Source of the DNA: Actinomycetospora lutea
GTDB lineage: Bacteria > Actinomycetota > Actinomycetes > Mycobacteriales > Pseudonocardiaceae
Reading direction: 5' to 3'
NCBI RefSeq assembly: GCF_028737205.1
Contig: NZ_JAQZAL010000002.1
Coordinates: 269,686-333,685 of the forward strand
Length of the DNA stretch: 64,000 nucleotides
The notes beneath the pieces are model-generated. The model was not told the DNA's origin, searched no databases, and worked only from the letters and a program-made list of their open reading frames with translations. The position numbers and the translations under genes are program-made. Below are positions 1 to 11,657 of the stretch, one piece after another (position 1 is the first letter of the stretch; each line of letters begins with the position of its first letter).

Positions 1-195
1 GTAGGTCTTGCCGCGGGTGAGACGCCCGCCGACGCCGAGCGACTGCAGCACGGCGAGGAAGCGCCCCGACCACCACGACTCGCCGATGTCGCCGCGGCGG
101 CTGCGCGCGACGATGCCGTCCTCGACGGGCTTGCGCTTGCCGAACTCGGGGAAGCGTTCGGAGAACCGGGGACCGGAGCGCGTCTCACGCACCAT
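1..195 (-). CDS. SWIM zinc finger family protein, N-terminal part only
   Basis: Sixty-five codons run off the left edge. The ATG is at 195 and overlaps the 3' end of the SNF2 helicase gene by 11 bp. The visible residues include the block GESWWSGRFLAVLQSLG followed by GRLTRGKTY, which matches the N-terminus of actinobacterial SWIM zinc-finger proteins usually encoded beside a SNF2 helicase. The CxCxnCxH metal motif itself would lie outside the window. The pair is thought to act in nucleic-acid transactions, but no defined role is known. Family assignment rests on a short N-terminal match plus context. Confidence 0.7.
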   Translation of the reverse strand, partial: MVRETRSGPRFSERFPEFGKRKPVEDGIVARSRRGDIGESWWSGRFLAVLQSLGVGGRLTRGKTY

Positions 196-3100
196 CGTCG
201 TCGTCCTCCCCCAGCTCCTCGGGCTCCGCGTCCAGGCGCAGGACCTTCGCGAGCTCGTCGGTGGACAGGTCGGTGAGCCAGTCCTCCCCGTCGCGCACCG
301 CGAGGTCGGCCAGCGCCCGCTTGTCGGCGAGCAGGTCGTCGATCCGCTCCTCCAGCGTGCCCGCACAGACGAGCTTGCGGACGCCCACCGTGCGGCGCTG
401 GCCGATGCGGAAGGCGCGGTCGGTGGCCTGGTCCTCGACGGCGGGGTTCCACCAGCGGTCCAGGTGCACGACGTGCTGGGCCGCGGTCAGCGTGAGCCCC
501 GTGCCGCCCGCGCGCAGCGAGAGCAGGAAGAGCGAGGGCCCACTCGATCCATCTCTCCCGGCGGACTGGAAGCGCTCGACCATGGTGTCCCGCGCGCGCC
601 GCGACACCCCGCCGTGCAGCCAGGCGACCTCGGTGTCGAAGCGGGCCGCGAGGTGGGGGGCGAGCATGTCGCCGAACGCCGCGAACTGCGTGAACAGCAG
701 CGCCCGGTCGCCCGCGGCGAGCACCTCGGCGAGGATCTCCTCGAGGCGCGCGATCTTCCCCGAGCGCCGCCCGATCGGCGACCCGTCGTGCAGGAGCAGG
801 GCGGGGTGGTCGCAGATCTGCTTGAGCTTGGTCATCGCGGCGAGCACCTTGCCCCGGCGCTCGATGCCCGGCTGGACGTCGTCGAGGCGCTCGAGCATCT
901 CGTCGACGACGACGCGGTAGAGCGAGGCCTGCTCGCCGGTCAGCCCGCAGCGCTCGACGGTCTCGATCTTCTCGGGGAGGTCGTCGACGACGGCGGGGTC
1001 GGTCTTGAGGCGCCGGAGCAGGAACGGGCGGGTGCGTCGGCGCAGGTCCTCGGCGACGTCGGTGCGGCCGTGGCGCTCGACGGGCACGGCGTAGCGCTCG
1101 CGGAAGGCGGTGGCGCTCCCGAGCATGCCGGGGTTGACCGCGTCCATGATCGACCAGAGGTCCGCGAGGCGGTTCTCGACCGGCGTGCCGGTCAGCGCGA
1201 GGCGGTGCTGCGCGTCGAGGCGGCGGACGGCCTTCGCGCCGCGCGAGCGGTTGTTCTTGACCATCTGCGCCTCGTCGAGCACGACCCGGTGCCAGGCGAC
1301 GTCCGCGAGCGCGTCGGTGTCGCGCACGAGGGTGCCGTAGGACGTGACGACGAGGTCGGCGTCGGCGGCCGCCGCGGCGGGGTCGCGGCGCGCGGCGCCG
1401 TGGTGCACCGCGACCCGTAGCTCCGGGACGAACCGGGCGGCCTCGCGGCTCCACGTCGACACCACCGAGGTGGGGCAGACGAGCAGGGTCGGGCCCGGGT
1501 CCTGCCCGGCGCGCTCGTGGGCCTCCAGGGCCAGGACCTGCAGGGTCTTGCCGAGCCCCATGTCGTCGGCGAGCACCCCGCCGAGCCGCAGGCCCGCGAG
1601 GAACGCGAGCCACGACAGCCCGCGACGCTGGTAGGGCCGCAGGGTGGCGCGCACCCCGCACGGGGTGTCGAGGGGCTCGAGGGTGCTGCCGCCGGCGAGG
1701 AGGTCGCCGAGCTCGCCGTCGAGGCGCAGCGACTCGACGGGCAGGGGCGCGGGGACGTCGTCGGGGTGCGTGGTGGCGAGGTGGAGCACGTCGCCGACGG
1801 TCGGGCGGTCGCGCCGTTCGGCCAGGAAGGCGAGCCCGTCGCGCAGCCGGTCGGGGTCGAGCGCGACCCAGCGGCCGCGCAGGCGCACCAGCGGCGCCTT
1901 GGCGCGCACCAGCGCGTCCATCTCCGCGTTCGTGAGCTCCTCGCCGTCGACCGCGAGGCGCCAGGAGAAGTCCACGAGATCGTCCTTGCCGATCTTCGCG
2001 CCGGTGTCGACGACGCCGTCGGGGCGGGCCTGTCCCCCGGCGCCGGCGAGCCCGAGCCGCGCCGGGCCTGCCCGCCACCCCGCGGGCAGCAGGACGCCGA
2101 ACCCGGCACGGTCGAGGTCGGCGGCCACGTGGGCGAGGAAGTGGTGGGCGGCGGCGAGGTCGAGGTCCATCCCGCCGGGGCGCGGCACGCGCAGCGCGTC
2201 GCCGAGCTCCGGGTAGACGCGGGCGGCGCGCCCGAGCTCGCCGAGCAGGACCTCGGCGGGGTCGTCGAGCCAGCGGCGCAGGGCGGTGGGGTCGCGCCAC
2301 ACGGTGTCGGCGTCGACGGTGAGGCTGGGGTCCTGGGCGGACTGCAGCGCGAAGGTCAGGCGGAACACCGGCTCGGGCTCCTCGAGCGCGTGCCCCAGCT
2401 GGTCGACGATCACCTCGTCGAGGCGGAACGACGCGCGTGCGGGACCGGCGTGCGGGGCGCCGACGACGGCCCAGCGGCGCAGCCCCGCGGCCAGCGCGTC
2501 GGAGGGGGCGGGGTCGCCGAGCACCGGCGCGTCGCCCAGGGCGTGCGCCCAGTCCGGGGCCGCGGCGAGCTCCTCGCTGCCGGTGATCCGGGCGCGGGCG
2601 TGCGCGTCGACCGCGGCGCCGAGCGCGGCCTCGACGACCGCCGAGGCGCTCGCCGTCTCCTCCCCCGGCACGCGCTCGCACCGGCACACGGGCGGCAGGG
2701 CGGCGGCGAGGGTGTCGGCGGCGACGAGGTCGGGGCCCTGGAGCACGGGGCGCCAGACCAGCGCGCCGTCCTCGTCATCCGGGGCGGGCAGCAGCCGGCC
2801 GCGCGTGACGAGGTCGGCGGCGAGCGCGTCGACGGCGCGCAGGGCGGCGACCGACGGGCTCGCCCGCGTCCCGTCCGGTGGCGCCGGCGGCCCGATGCCG
2901 GGCGGGAGCTCGAGGACAGGGACACTCCAGTCGGCGAGGACCGGCGCGCCCGGCCCGGGGGCGACCTCGCCGCGGTCGAGGTCGTCGGAGTCGCGCGGGG
3001 CGTCCGGGTCCGAGGGCAGGGCGAGGACCGCGACGCCCGCGGTGGCCGTCGGCGCGTCCCACACGGCGGCGAGGCGCTCGGCCGGCACCGCGAACGGGTG

Positions 3101-3220
3101 CGGGCGGGCGCCCCGGCGGGCGCGGCTGGTGCTGCGGGCCGGGAGCTCGGGGTCCTCGGCCCACAGACAGACGCCGCGCCCCGGGGACCACAGGGCGTGC
3201 AGGGCGAGCGCGCCGGTCAG
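185..3220 (-). CDS. SNF2-family DEAD/DEAH-box helicase
   Basis: About 1,011 residues. A bacterial SNF2-associated N-terminal region (LHALWSPGRG near residue 7) precedes a two-lobed SNF2 ATPase: Walker A DDMGLGKT near residue 550, DEAQ box near 648, LTGTPVENR, and motif VI TDRAFRIGQ near 938. It is an ATP-dependent DNA/RNA translocase of unknown substrate. The start is uncertain. Homology begins at about 3205, where only a CTG (3220) fits, and it lies inside the end of the upstream Rieske gene. The open frame continues upstream to 3649, but that part only shadows the Rieske gene. A GTG further upstream in that overlap is the other option. Confidence 0.88.
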   Translation of the reverse strand: MTGALALHALWSPGRGVCLWAEDPELPARSTSRARRGARPHPFAVPAERLAAVWDAPTATAGVAVLALPSDPDAPRDSDDLDRGEVAPGPGAPVLADWSVPVLELPPGIGPPAPPDGTRASPSVAALRAVDALAADLVTRGRLLPAPDDEDGALVWRPVLQGPDLVAADTLAAALPPVCRCERVPGEETASASAVVEAALGAAVDAHARARITGSEELAAAPDWAHALGDAPVLGDPAPSDALAAGLRRWAVVGAPHAGPARASFRLDEVIVDQLGHALEEPEPVFRLTFALQSAQDPSLTVDADTVWRDPTALRRWLDDPAEVLLGELGRAARVYPELGDALRVPRPGGMDLDLAAAHHFLAHVAADLDRAGFGVLLPAGWRAGPARLGLAGAGGQARPDGVVDTGAKIGKDDLVDFSWRLAVDGEELTNAEMDALVRAKAPLVRLRGRWVALDPDRLRDGLAFLAERRDRPTVGDVLHLATTHPDDVPAPLPVESLRLDGELGDLLAGGSTLEPLDTPCGVRATLRPYQRRGLSWLAFLAGLRLGGVLADDMGLGKTLQVLALEAHERAGQDPGPTLLVCPTSVVSTWSREAARFVPELRVAVHHGAARRDPAAAAADADLVVTSYGTLVRDTDALADVAWHRVVLDEAQMVKNNRSRGAKAVRRLDAQHRLALTGTPVENRLADLWSIMDAVNPGMLGSATAFRERYAVPVERHGRTDVAEDLRRRTRPFLLRRLKTDPAVVDDLPEKIETVERCGLTGEQASLYRVVVDEMLERLDDVQPGIERRGKVLAAMTKLKQICDHPALLLHDGSPIGRRSGKIARLEEILAEVLAAGDRALLFTQFAAFGDMLAPHLAARFDTEVAWLHGGVSRRARDTMVERFQSAGRDGSSGPSLFLLSLRAGGTGLTLTAAQHVVHLDRWWNPAVEDQATDRAFRIGQRRTVGVRKLVCAGTLEERIDDLLADKRALADLAVRDGEDWLTDLSTDELAKVLRLDAEPEELGEDDDDGA

Positions 3221-3687
3221 GACACCTGCACCGTCCCGTCCACGACGCTGACGGGCACCTCGGTGAGCCCGGCGTCCGCCGGGCCCTTGCGCAGCGCGCC
3301 GGTGGCGGCGTCGAACTGACTGAAGTGGTTGGGGCAGGTGATGACGCCGTTCTCGGGCGGGTCGACCGTGGTGCCCTGGTGCGGGCACGACGCGTCGAAC
3401 GCCTTGACCTGCCCGGCCGTCGGCTGCACGAGCAGGATCGGGCGGTCGCCGACCGTGGTGATCGTGCCGCCGCCCACCGGGATCTGCGCGATCGGCGTGC
3501 CGCCGCCGGCCGGCGGCGGGGTCGGCGAGGTCGGCGAGGTCGCCGGGCCGGGGGGCGGCGCGGGCGCGGGGGCACCGCCGCTCGGTGTCCCGCCCGAGGA
3601 GCACGCGGCGAGCGCGCCGGGGGCGGTCAGGGCGACCGCGAGCCCGCACAGGACCGTGCGACGGGTGGGACCGGTGGTGGTGGGCAC
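3217..3687 (-). CDS. Rieske [2Fe-2S] lipoprotein, Tat-type signal
   Basis: 156 residues. GTG start at 3687, with GGAGG five bases upstream. The N-terminus has a twin arginine (R9-R10), a hydrophobic stretch and a lipobox LAAC with the acylated cysteine at C29, so the protein is probably exported folded and anchored outside the membrane. A Pro/Gly/Thr-rich linker (30-65) leads to a small Rieske domain. Its cluster ligands are C101-P-H103 and C118-P-N-H121, the usual CxH...CxxH pairs. It probably carries electrons, and the partner cannot be told from the neighbours. Its stop codon region overlaps the start of the helicase gene. Confidence 0.88.
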   Translation of the reverse strand: MPTTTGPTRRTVLCGLAVALTAPGALAACSSGGTPSGGAPAPAPPPGPATSPTSPTPPPAGGGTPIAQIPVGGGTITTVGDRPILLVQPTAGQVKAFDASCPHQGTTVDPPENGVITCPNHFSQFDAATGALRKGPADAGLTEVPVSVVDGTVQVS

Positions 3688-3746
3688 CGACACCTCCGTG
3701 ATCGTGGTGGGACCGCCCAGTCTGCCCGTGGGCGTCTGCGGGTGAT

Positions 3747-3776
3747 GTCGGGGGCCATGGCCCCGACGTCCGCTCA
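3747..3776. repeat. palindromic intergenic element, copy 1
   Basis: The core 3747-3767 is an inverted repeat around CCATGG (GTCGGGGGCC/GGCCCCGAC), followed by GTCCGCTCAC. The same arm sequence recurs at 48310-48349 in a nearly perfect 40-bp palindrome. It lies between the HAD gene and the Rieske gene and may act as a terminator for the HAD gene or be a dispersed repeat. Confidence 0.55.
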
Positions 3777-3782
3777 CACGGG

Positions 3783-4487
3783 TCAGGGCGACGGCTCCAG
3801 CGGCAGGGCGAGGAGGCCCTCGACGACGTCGTCGAGCGACGGGCCGGTGACGTGCGGGACGGCGACCGCGTCGGGGATCCGGCCCTCGAGGCGCTCGCAG
3901 AACCCGCCGACCATGCCCGCCGAGACCGCGCCGTGCACGTCCCAGGAGTGGACGGCGACGAGCGCGGTGCGCGCCGGCGCGGTGGCGATCCGGTCGCACG
4001 CCCAGTGGTAGACCGTCGGCGGCGGCTTGAACTGCTTCAGCTCGGCGCACGACATCACGTCGGCGAGCAGGTCCCGGACGCCGCCGGCCTCCAGGGCGGC
4101 GCCCGCGACCTCCGCCGAGCCGTGGGTGAACCCGTAGGCGGGGACCCCGGCCTCGGCGAGGCGGCGCAGCGCCGGCGCCACGTCGGGGTGCACGGGCAGC
4201 TCCCGGAAGCCGTCGAGCACCGAGGCGACCTGCTCGTCGGTGAGGTCGCGCCCGCTGGTGCGGCGCAGCATGTCGGCGGCCACGACCGCGAACGGCGGCG
4301 CCTCGCCGGCCAGGGTCATCGCCATCCCCTGGTGCAGCAGCCGGGCGAAGAACAGCCAGACCTCGTCCTCGGGGCGCCCGAGGGCGGCGAACCGGGGTTG
4401 CAGGCCCTCGAGCTGCAGGCAGGTCTCGAAGAGGTCGAAGAGCACGACCTGGGGCCGGCGGGCGGGGGCGCGCAGCGGGACGGTCAC
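3783..4487 (-). CDS. HAD-superfamily hydrolase, haloacid dehalogenase type II-like
   Basis: 234 residues. The nucleophile motif is DLFET with D18. A conserved lysine sits in ELKQFKP, and the acidic motif appears as HSWDVHGA, the arrangement of the L-2-haloacid dehalogenase/phosphatase branch. A helical cap occupies roughly residues 30-110. The substrate cannot be read from the sequence: it could be a 2-haloacid or a phosphorylated metabolite. No signal peptide, so cytoplasmic. pyrD ends 18 bp downstream, so the two may be cotranscribed. Confidence 0.85.
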   Translation of the reverse strand: MTVPLRAPARRPQVVLFDLFETCLQLEGLQPRFAALGRPEDEVWLFFARLLHQGMAMTLAGEAPPFAVVAADMLRRTSGRDLTDEQVASVLDGFRELPVHPDVAPALRRLAEAGVPAYGFTHGSAEVAGAALEAGGVRDLLADVMSCAELKQFKPPPTVYHWACDRIATAPARTALVAVHSWDVHGAVSAGMVGGFCERLEGRIPDAVAVPHVTGPSLDDVVEGLLALPLEPSP

Positions 4488-4505
4488 GGCGTACAGCGTG
4501 CCCCG

Positions 4506-5506
4506 TCAGCCGCCGTCCAGCTCGCGCAGCACCCGGCGCGGCCATGCCGGGCCGCCGTAGACGAACCCCGTGTACGCCTGGACCAGCGTGGCGCCGGCCT
4601 CGAGGCGGGCGCGGGCCTCGGCGCCGGAGTCGATCCCGCCCACCGAGACGATCGTCAGCCGGTCCCCCACCCGCTCGTGCAGGCGGGCGAGCACCGCGCG
4701 CGCCGGGCCGACCAGCGGCGCGCCGGACAGCCCGCCGGACCCGGCCGCCGCGACGACGTCCGCGGGCGAGGCGAGGCCCGTGCGCGCGACGGTCGTGTTG
4801 GTGGCGACGATGCCGTCGAGACCCTGGGCGACCGCGAGGTCCGCCACGGCGTCGACGCCGTCGCCGTCGAGGTCGGCGGTGATCTTCACCAGCAGCGGGG
4901 TGGCGCCGACCTCCGCGCGCACCGCGGCGAGCAGCGGCTCGAGCGCGTCGACGCCCTGCAGGTCGCGCAGGCCGGGCGTGTTCGGCGAGCTGACGTTGAC
5001 GACGACGTAGTCGGCGTGCGGGCCGAGGATCCGCGCCGAGTACCGGTAGTCCGCGACCGCGTCGGTGGCCGTCTTCGAGCGCCCGATGTTGACCCCGACG
5101 ACGGTCCCGGCGCCCCGCTCCCGCAGCGCCGCGAGCCGGGCGGCGACGACGTCGGCGCCGGCGTTGTTGAAGCCCATCCGGTTGACCAGCGCCCGGTCGG
5201 CGGGCAGGCGGAACAGCCGCGGGCGCGGGTTGCCCGGCTGGGGGCGCGCGGTGACCGTGCCGACCTCCACCGCGCCGAACCCCAGGCGGGCGAGCCCGAG
5301 CACGCCCTCGGCGTCCTTGTCGTACCCCGCGGCCACGCCCAGCGGGTTGGCGAACCGCAGGCCCATCGCCTCGACCGGCCGGGACGCGAGCGCGGCGCCG
5401 GACAGCACCGGGGCGGCCGCGCGCAGCGCGGTGACGCCGACGCGGTGGGTCAGCTCCGCGGGCACCCGCGTCGCGACGTGGCGGAACAGCTGCTCGTAGG
5501 CGCCCA

Positions 5507-5507
<1 letters not shown>
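4506..5507 (-). CDS. pyrD: quinone-dependent dihydroorotate dehydrogenase (class 2)
   Basis: 333 residues. It oxidises dihydroorotate to orotate with FMN and passes electrons to membrane quinone, the fourth step of pyrimidine synthesis. It shows the class 2 N-terminal helical region, the FMN-site sequence NPLGVAAGYDKDAEG, NRMGFNNAGAD, and NVSSPNTPGLR carrying the catalytic serine of this class. The ATG at 5507 overlaps the stop codon of the upstream PH-domain gene by one base, implying translational coupling. It is separated from the main pyr operon at 19.7-28 kb. Confidence 0.95.
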
Positions 5508-7736
<2,229 letters not shown>

Positions 7737-7742
7737 CTGCTC

Positions 7743-8357
7743 CTACTTCCCCTGTGACGTGCCCGCGGTGTGGGCTCCCACGAGGCGCTCGACGTACTTG
7801 GCGACCACGTCGACCTCGAGGTTGACCGTGGATCCCACGGTCCGCTCCCCCAGGGTCGTCTCGCGCAGTGTGGTCGGGATGAGCCCGACGGCGAAGGACT
7901 CGTCGTCGACCTCGGTGACCGTCAGGCTGACCCCGTCGACGGCGATCGAGCCCTTCTCCACGACGTACCGGGTCAGGTCGTTGTCCACCCGGAAGCGCAC
8001 GGTCGTCCACTGGTCGTGCTCGGTGCGCTCGACCACGGTGGCGGTGCCGTCGACGTGACCCTGGACGATGTGGCCGCCCAGCCGGTCGCCGGCGGCCACG
8101 GCCCGCTCGAGGTTGACCCGCGTGCCCGCGGTCGCACCCGCCAGCGACGAGCGCCGCAACGTCTCGCCCATGACGTCGACGCCGAACTCGCCGGTGGCGG
8201 GGTCGACGACGGTGAGGCAGACGCCGTTGACCGCGATGGAGTCACCGGGGCGGGCGTCGGAGGTGACGACGGGGCCGCGCACGCGCAGACGCGCGGCGTC
8301 CTCCTGGGCGACGACGTCGACGATCTCGCCGACCTCCTCGACGATCCCCGTGAACAC
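7743..8357 (-). CDS. ribE: riboflavin synthase, alpha chain
   Basis: 204 residues. It dismutates two lumazine molecules to riboflavin. It starts with the canonical MFTGIVEEVG and has the two tandem lumazine-binding repeats, marked by SIAVNGVCLTV in the first and SIAVDGVSLTV in the second. Length and both repeats are intact. First gene of the riboflavin block, with a 143-bp gap to rpe. I looked for an FMN riboswitch in that gap and found none of its conserved elements. Confidence 0.95.
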   Translation of the reverse strand: MFTGIVEEVGEIVDVVAQEDAARLRVRGPVVTSDARPGDSIAVNGVCLTVVDPATGEFGVDVMGETLRRSSLAGATAGTRVNLERAVAAGDRLGGHIVQGHVDGTATVVERTEHDQWTTVRFRVDNDLTRYVVEKGSIAVDGVSLTVTEVDDESFAVGLIPTTLRETTLGERTVGSTVNLEVDVVAKYVERLVGAHTAGTSQGK

Positions 8358-8379
8358 TGCGGTCTCCTCAGCTCTCCTG

Positions 8380-8409
8380 GGTCGAGCTCTCGCTGCGCTC
8401 CGTCACCCG
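8380..8409. repeat. interspersed GGTCGAGCTC repeat, form A, between ribE and rpe
   Basis: A 30-bp copy that begins GGTCGAGCTCTCGC and ends TCACCCG. It is closely related to the copies at 12224-12295, 26380-26409, 44463-44491 and 31179-31209. It lies in the 143-bp gap between ribE and rpe. The rest of the gap shows nothing recognisable. Confidence 0.6.
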
Positions 8410-8500
8410 CGGCCCTGCCGGGCTGCCGGGGCTCCCGTACCCGACCGCCATCATCCTCACGACGCGCCCCGGCGGCAGCACCACCGTCGTGACGCCGCTC

Positions 8501-9193
8501 TCACCCCTGCCCGAGGTGCGCGGACGCCCGGACCGCCTGCTCGCGCAGCGCCTCGACGGCCCGCTCGGGGTCGTCGGCGCCGTACACCGCCGAGCCCGCC
8601 ACGAAGCAGTCGACGCCCGCCTCGGCGGCCTGCTCGATCGTCTCCCGGCTGATCCCGCCGTCGATCTCGACGAGGACGTGGAGGTGGCCGGTGTCGACCA
8701 GCCGCCGCGCGGTGCGCACCTTGTCGAGCACCTCGGGCATGAACTTCTGCCCGCCGAAGCCCGGCTCGACGCTCATCACGAGCAGCGTGTCGTAGTCGCG
8801 CAGGACCTCGACCCAGTCCTCGAGCGGGGTGCGCGGCTTGACCGAGAGGCCGGCGAGCGCCCCCGCGGCGCGGATGTCGCGCGCGACCCGGCGGGGGTCG
8901 TGCGCCGCCTCGGCGTGCACGGTGACGTTCCGCGAGCCCGCCTCGGCGTAGCCCGGCGCCCAGCGGTCCGGATCGTTGATCATGAGGTGGCAGTCGAGCG
9001 GGATGTCGGTGGCCCGCTCCAGCGCCTCGACCACCGGCAGGCCCAGCGTCAGGTTGGGGACGAAGTGCCCGTCCATGACGTCGACGTGCAGCCAGTCCGC
9101 GCCGGGGACCGCGTCCGCCTCGTCCTTCAGGCGCGCGAAGTCGGCGGACAGGATGCTCGGAGCGATCATCGGGGCGCGCGCCACGTGACGCAT
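8501..9193 (-). CDS. rpe: ribulose-phosphate 3-epimerase
   Basis: 230 residues from the ATG at 9193; a shorter start at the second methionine ([10 protein letters not shown]) is also possible. It interconverts ribulose-5-phosphate and xylulose-5-phosphate. It is a TIM barrel with all family signatures: [12 protein letters not shown], the metal/catalytic [30 protein letters not shown] and the catalytic EIDGGIS near the C-terminus. It sits 15 bp downstream of rsmB, as in many actinobacteria. Confidence 0.95.
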   Translation of the reverse strand: MRHVARAPMIAPSILSADFARLKDEADAVPGADWLHVDVMDGHFVPNLTLGLPVVEALERATDIPLDCHLMINDPDRWAPGYAEAGSRNVTVHAEAAHDPRRVARDIRAAGALAGLSVKPRTPLEDWVEVLRDYDTLLVMSVEPGFGGQKFMPEVLDKVRTARRLVDTGHLHVLVEIDGGISRETIEQAAEAGVDCFVAGSAVYGADDPERAVEALREQAVRASAHLGQG

Positions 9194-9208
9194 GGTAGTG
9201 GTCCGGTG

Positions 9209-10699
9209 TCAGGACCTCCGCAGGACGGCGGCATACATCGCGTCGGTGCCGTGACGGTGCGGCCAGAGCTGGACGCCGGGGCCGTGTTCCGGATCGGGCT
9301 CCGCCTCGCTGCGTCGCCCGGGCGGCACCGCGGTGTCGGGCACCTCGGGGAGCAGCGCTGGTGTGTCGAGCACCTCGGCGCCGGTCTCGGCCGCGACGGC
9401 GGCGACGACGGCGGTGGTCTCCTCGGGGTGCGGGGAGCACGTCGCGTAGGTGACGACCCCGCCGGGCCGGGTGCGCTCCAGGGCGGCGCGCAGCAGGGCG
9501 CGCTGCAGCTCGGTGAGCTCGGCGACGTCCTCGGGCTGCCGGCGCCACCGGGCCTCGGGGCGGCGGCGCAGCGCGCCGAGCCCGGTGCAGGGGGCGTCGA
9601 CGAGGACGCGGTCGTACGTCTCCTCGGGCAGGGCGATCTCCCGGGCGTCCCCGGTGTGCACGCGCACCGGCAGGCCCTCGGTGGCCTGCTCGACCAGCCG
9701 CGCCCGGTGCGGCGCGCGGTCCACGGCGTCGAGGGTGGCGCCCTCGATCGCGGCGAGCGCCCCCAGCATCACCGCCTTGCCGCCGGGGCCCGCGCACAGG
9801 TCGAGCCAGCGCGTGTCGGACCCTTCCACCGGCGCCCGGGAAGCGACCAGCGCGACCAGCTGGCTGCCCTCGTCCTGGACCACGGCGAGGCCCTCGCGGA
9901 CCGGGGCCAGCTCGCCCGGATCGCCGCCCTCGGTGAGCAGGACCCCGTACGGCGAGTACGGGGACTCGTCGCCGCCGGTGATCGCGGCGAGCTCCTCGGC
10001 GGAGATCTCCCCGGGGCGCGCGGCGAGGTGCACCGCGGGGCGGGCGTCGTCGGCGGCGAGCGCCGCCGCGAGCTCCTCCTCGCCTCCCAGTGCCCGCGCG
10101 AACACCTCGGCGATCCACCGCGGGTGGGCGTGGGTCAGCGCGAGGCGGCCGAGGTCGTCGGGCGGGGCGAGCCGCGCGACCCACGCCGCCTCGTCGCGCT
10201 CGGCGACCCGGCGCAGGACGGCGTTGACGAACCCGGTGGGCCGCGAGCCGGCGCGGGACCGCACGAGCTCGACCACCGCGCTCACCGCCGCGTGCGGGGG
10301 GATGCGGGTGCGCAGCAGCTGCTGGGCGCCGAGGCGCAGGGCGTCGAGGACCACCCCGTCCAGCTCGTCGAGCGGGCGGTCGCAGCAGGCGGCGAGGACG
10401 GCGTCGAGCAGCCCCTGGGCCCGGCAGGTGCCGTAGGTGAGGTCCGTGGCGAGCGCCGCGTCGCGCCCGGTGATCCGCCGCTCGCGCAGCAGCGCGGGCA
10501 GGGCGAGGTTGGCGTACGCGGCGTCCTCGCGGACCGCCCGCAGGGTGTCGAGGGCGGCCTCGCGCGCCGGGTCGCCGCTCGGCGGGCGCGCCGGGCCCTG
10601 GCGTCCGCGGGGCGGCCCGCTGCGGCCCTTGCGGTCGCCCTTGCGGCGCGGACCACGCCCGGAGCGGTGCCCGCCGGGCGGGACGGAGCTGTCGGTCAT
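9209..10699 (-). CDS. rsmB: 16S rRNA cytosine-C5 methyltransferase RsmB
   Basis: 496 residues. A basic, disordered N-terminal tail of about 45 residues precedes a NusB-like RNA-binding domain (EAALDTLRAVREDAAYANLALP) and a Rossmann methyltransferase domain. SAM-binding motif DLCAGPGGK, and the two catalytic cysteines in VDAPCTGLG and TYATCSPHPEE. It methylates a helix-31 cytosine of 16S rRNA. It lies between fmt and rpe with short gaps, so is probably cotranscribed. Confidence 0.94.
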   Translation of the reverse strand: MTDSSVPPGGHRSGRGPRRKGDRKGRSGPPRGRQGPARPPSGDPAREAALDTLRAVREDAAYANLALPALLRERRITGRDAALATDLTYGTCRAQGLLDAVLAACCDRPLDELDGVVLDALRLGAQQLLRTRIPPHAAVSAVVELVRSRAGSRPTGFVNAVLRRVAERDEAAWVARLAPPDDLGRLALTHAHPRWIAEVFARALGGEEELAAALAADDARPAVHLAARPGEISAEELAAITGGDESPYSPYGVLLTEGGDPGELAPVREGLAVVQDEGSQLVALVASRAPVEGSDTRWLDLCAGPGGKAVMLGALAAIEGATLDAVDRAPHRARLVEQATEGLPVRVHTGDAREIALPEETYDRVLVDAPCTGLGALRRRPEARWRRQPEDVAELTELQRALLRAALERTRPGGVVTYATCSPHPEETTAVVAAVAAETGAEVLDTPALLPEVPDTAVPPGRRSEAEPDPEHGPGVQLWPHRHGTDAMYAAVLRRS

Positions 10700-10727
10700 C
10701 GGTGTCCCGTCGCTTCGCTCGCCCCGC

Positions 10728-11654
10728 TCACCCGAACCGCTCCCCCGACCCGGGACGCACGCCGCGGGCCCAGTCGACCGCGGGCATGGCCTTCTTGCCC
10801 TGCGGCTGGACGTCGCCGAGGGCGACGGCGGCGCCCGCGGTGCCGACGAGCACGCGGGCCCGCTCGACGCGGATCGAGCCGGGCTCCAGGCCGCCCTCGC
10901 CGGTGGTCAGCACGGGGCCGAGCTTGAGCCGGGCGTCGCGGAACGTCGTCCAGGCGCCCGGGGCGGGCGTGACCGCGCGGATGAGGCGGTCGACGGCGGG
11001 CGCGGGGTGGGTCCAGGGCACGCGGGCGTCGTCGACGGTGATCTTCGGGGCGTACGAGACGCCGTCGGCGGGCTGGGGCACGGGGACGAGCTCGCCGTCC
11101 TCGATGCCGTCGAGCGTGCTCGCCAGCAGGGCCGCGCCCGACGCCGCGAGACGCTCGAGCAGCGTGCCGGCCGTGTCGTGGCGGCCGATCTCCTCGGTGA
11201 CCGTGCCGTAGACCGGTCCGGTGTCCATGCCCTCCTCCAGGGCGAAGGTGCTCGCGCCGGTGATCTCGTCGCCGGCGCGGATCGCCGCCTGCACGGGCGC
11301 GGCGCCGCGCCAGGCCGGGAGCAGCGAGAAGTGCAGGTTGACCCAGCCGTGGCGCGGGACGTCGAGGGCCTCGCGCCGCAGCAGGTTGCCGTAGGCGACG
11401 ACGGGACAGCAGTCGGGGGCGAGGTCCTTCAGCTGCTGGAGGAAGTCCGGCTCGTTCGCCCTCACCGGGGTGAGCACGGGGATCCCCGCCTCGTCGGCCA
11501 GCGCGCCCACGGGGCTGCGCCGGGGCGTGCGCGAGCGCCCGGCGGGCGCGTCGGGCCGGGTGACGACGGCGACGACCTCGTGGCGCGCGCTGTCGAGCAG
11601 GCGCCGGAGGGAGGGCAGGGCGGGCTCGGGCGTCCCCGCGAACACGACGCGCAC
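10728..11654 (-). CDS. fmt: methionyl-tRNA formyltransferase
   Basis: 308 residues, GTG start. It formylates initiator Met-tRNA using 10-formyl-THF. It carries the formyltransferase core [17 protein letters not shown] with the catalytic Asn/His and [10 protein letters not shown] with the catalytic Asp, followed by the C-terminal tRNA-binding OB domain. def ends 3 bp upstream, giving the usual def-fmt pair that adds and later removes the formyl group. Confidence 0.95.
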   Translation of the reverse strand: MRVVFAGTPEPALPSLRRLLDSARHEVVAVVTRPDAPAGRSRTPRRSPVGALADEAGIPVLTPVRANEPDFLQQLKDLAPDCCPVVAYGNLLRREALDVPRHGWVNLHFSLLPAWRGAAPVQAAIRAGDEITGASTFALEEGMDTGPVYGTVTEEIGRHDTAGTLLERLAASGAALLASTLDGIEDGELVPVPQPADGVSYAPKITVDDARVPWTHPAPAVDRLIRAVTPAPGAWTTFRDARLKLGPVLTTGEGGLEPGSIRVERARVLVGTAGAAVALGDVQPQGKKAMPAVDWARGVRPGSGERFG

Positions 11655-11657
11655 GGG

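Noticed and set aside
3221..3649. Upstream extension of the SNF2 helicase frame
   Set aside because: It reads the Rieske gene in another frame, is Arg-rich and lacks helicase homology.
3217..3687. Rieske protein as electron partner of the hydrogenase
   Set aside because: It lies 45 kb away, is an exported lipoprotein, and the hydrogenase has no export signal.
8358..8500. FMN riboswitch ahead of the riboflavin genes
   Set aside because: The gap is only 143 bp and none of the conserved RFN sequences is visible; it holds a dispersed repeat instead.
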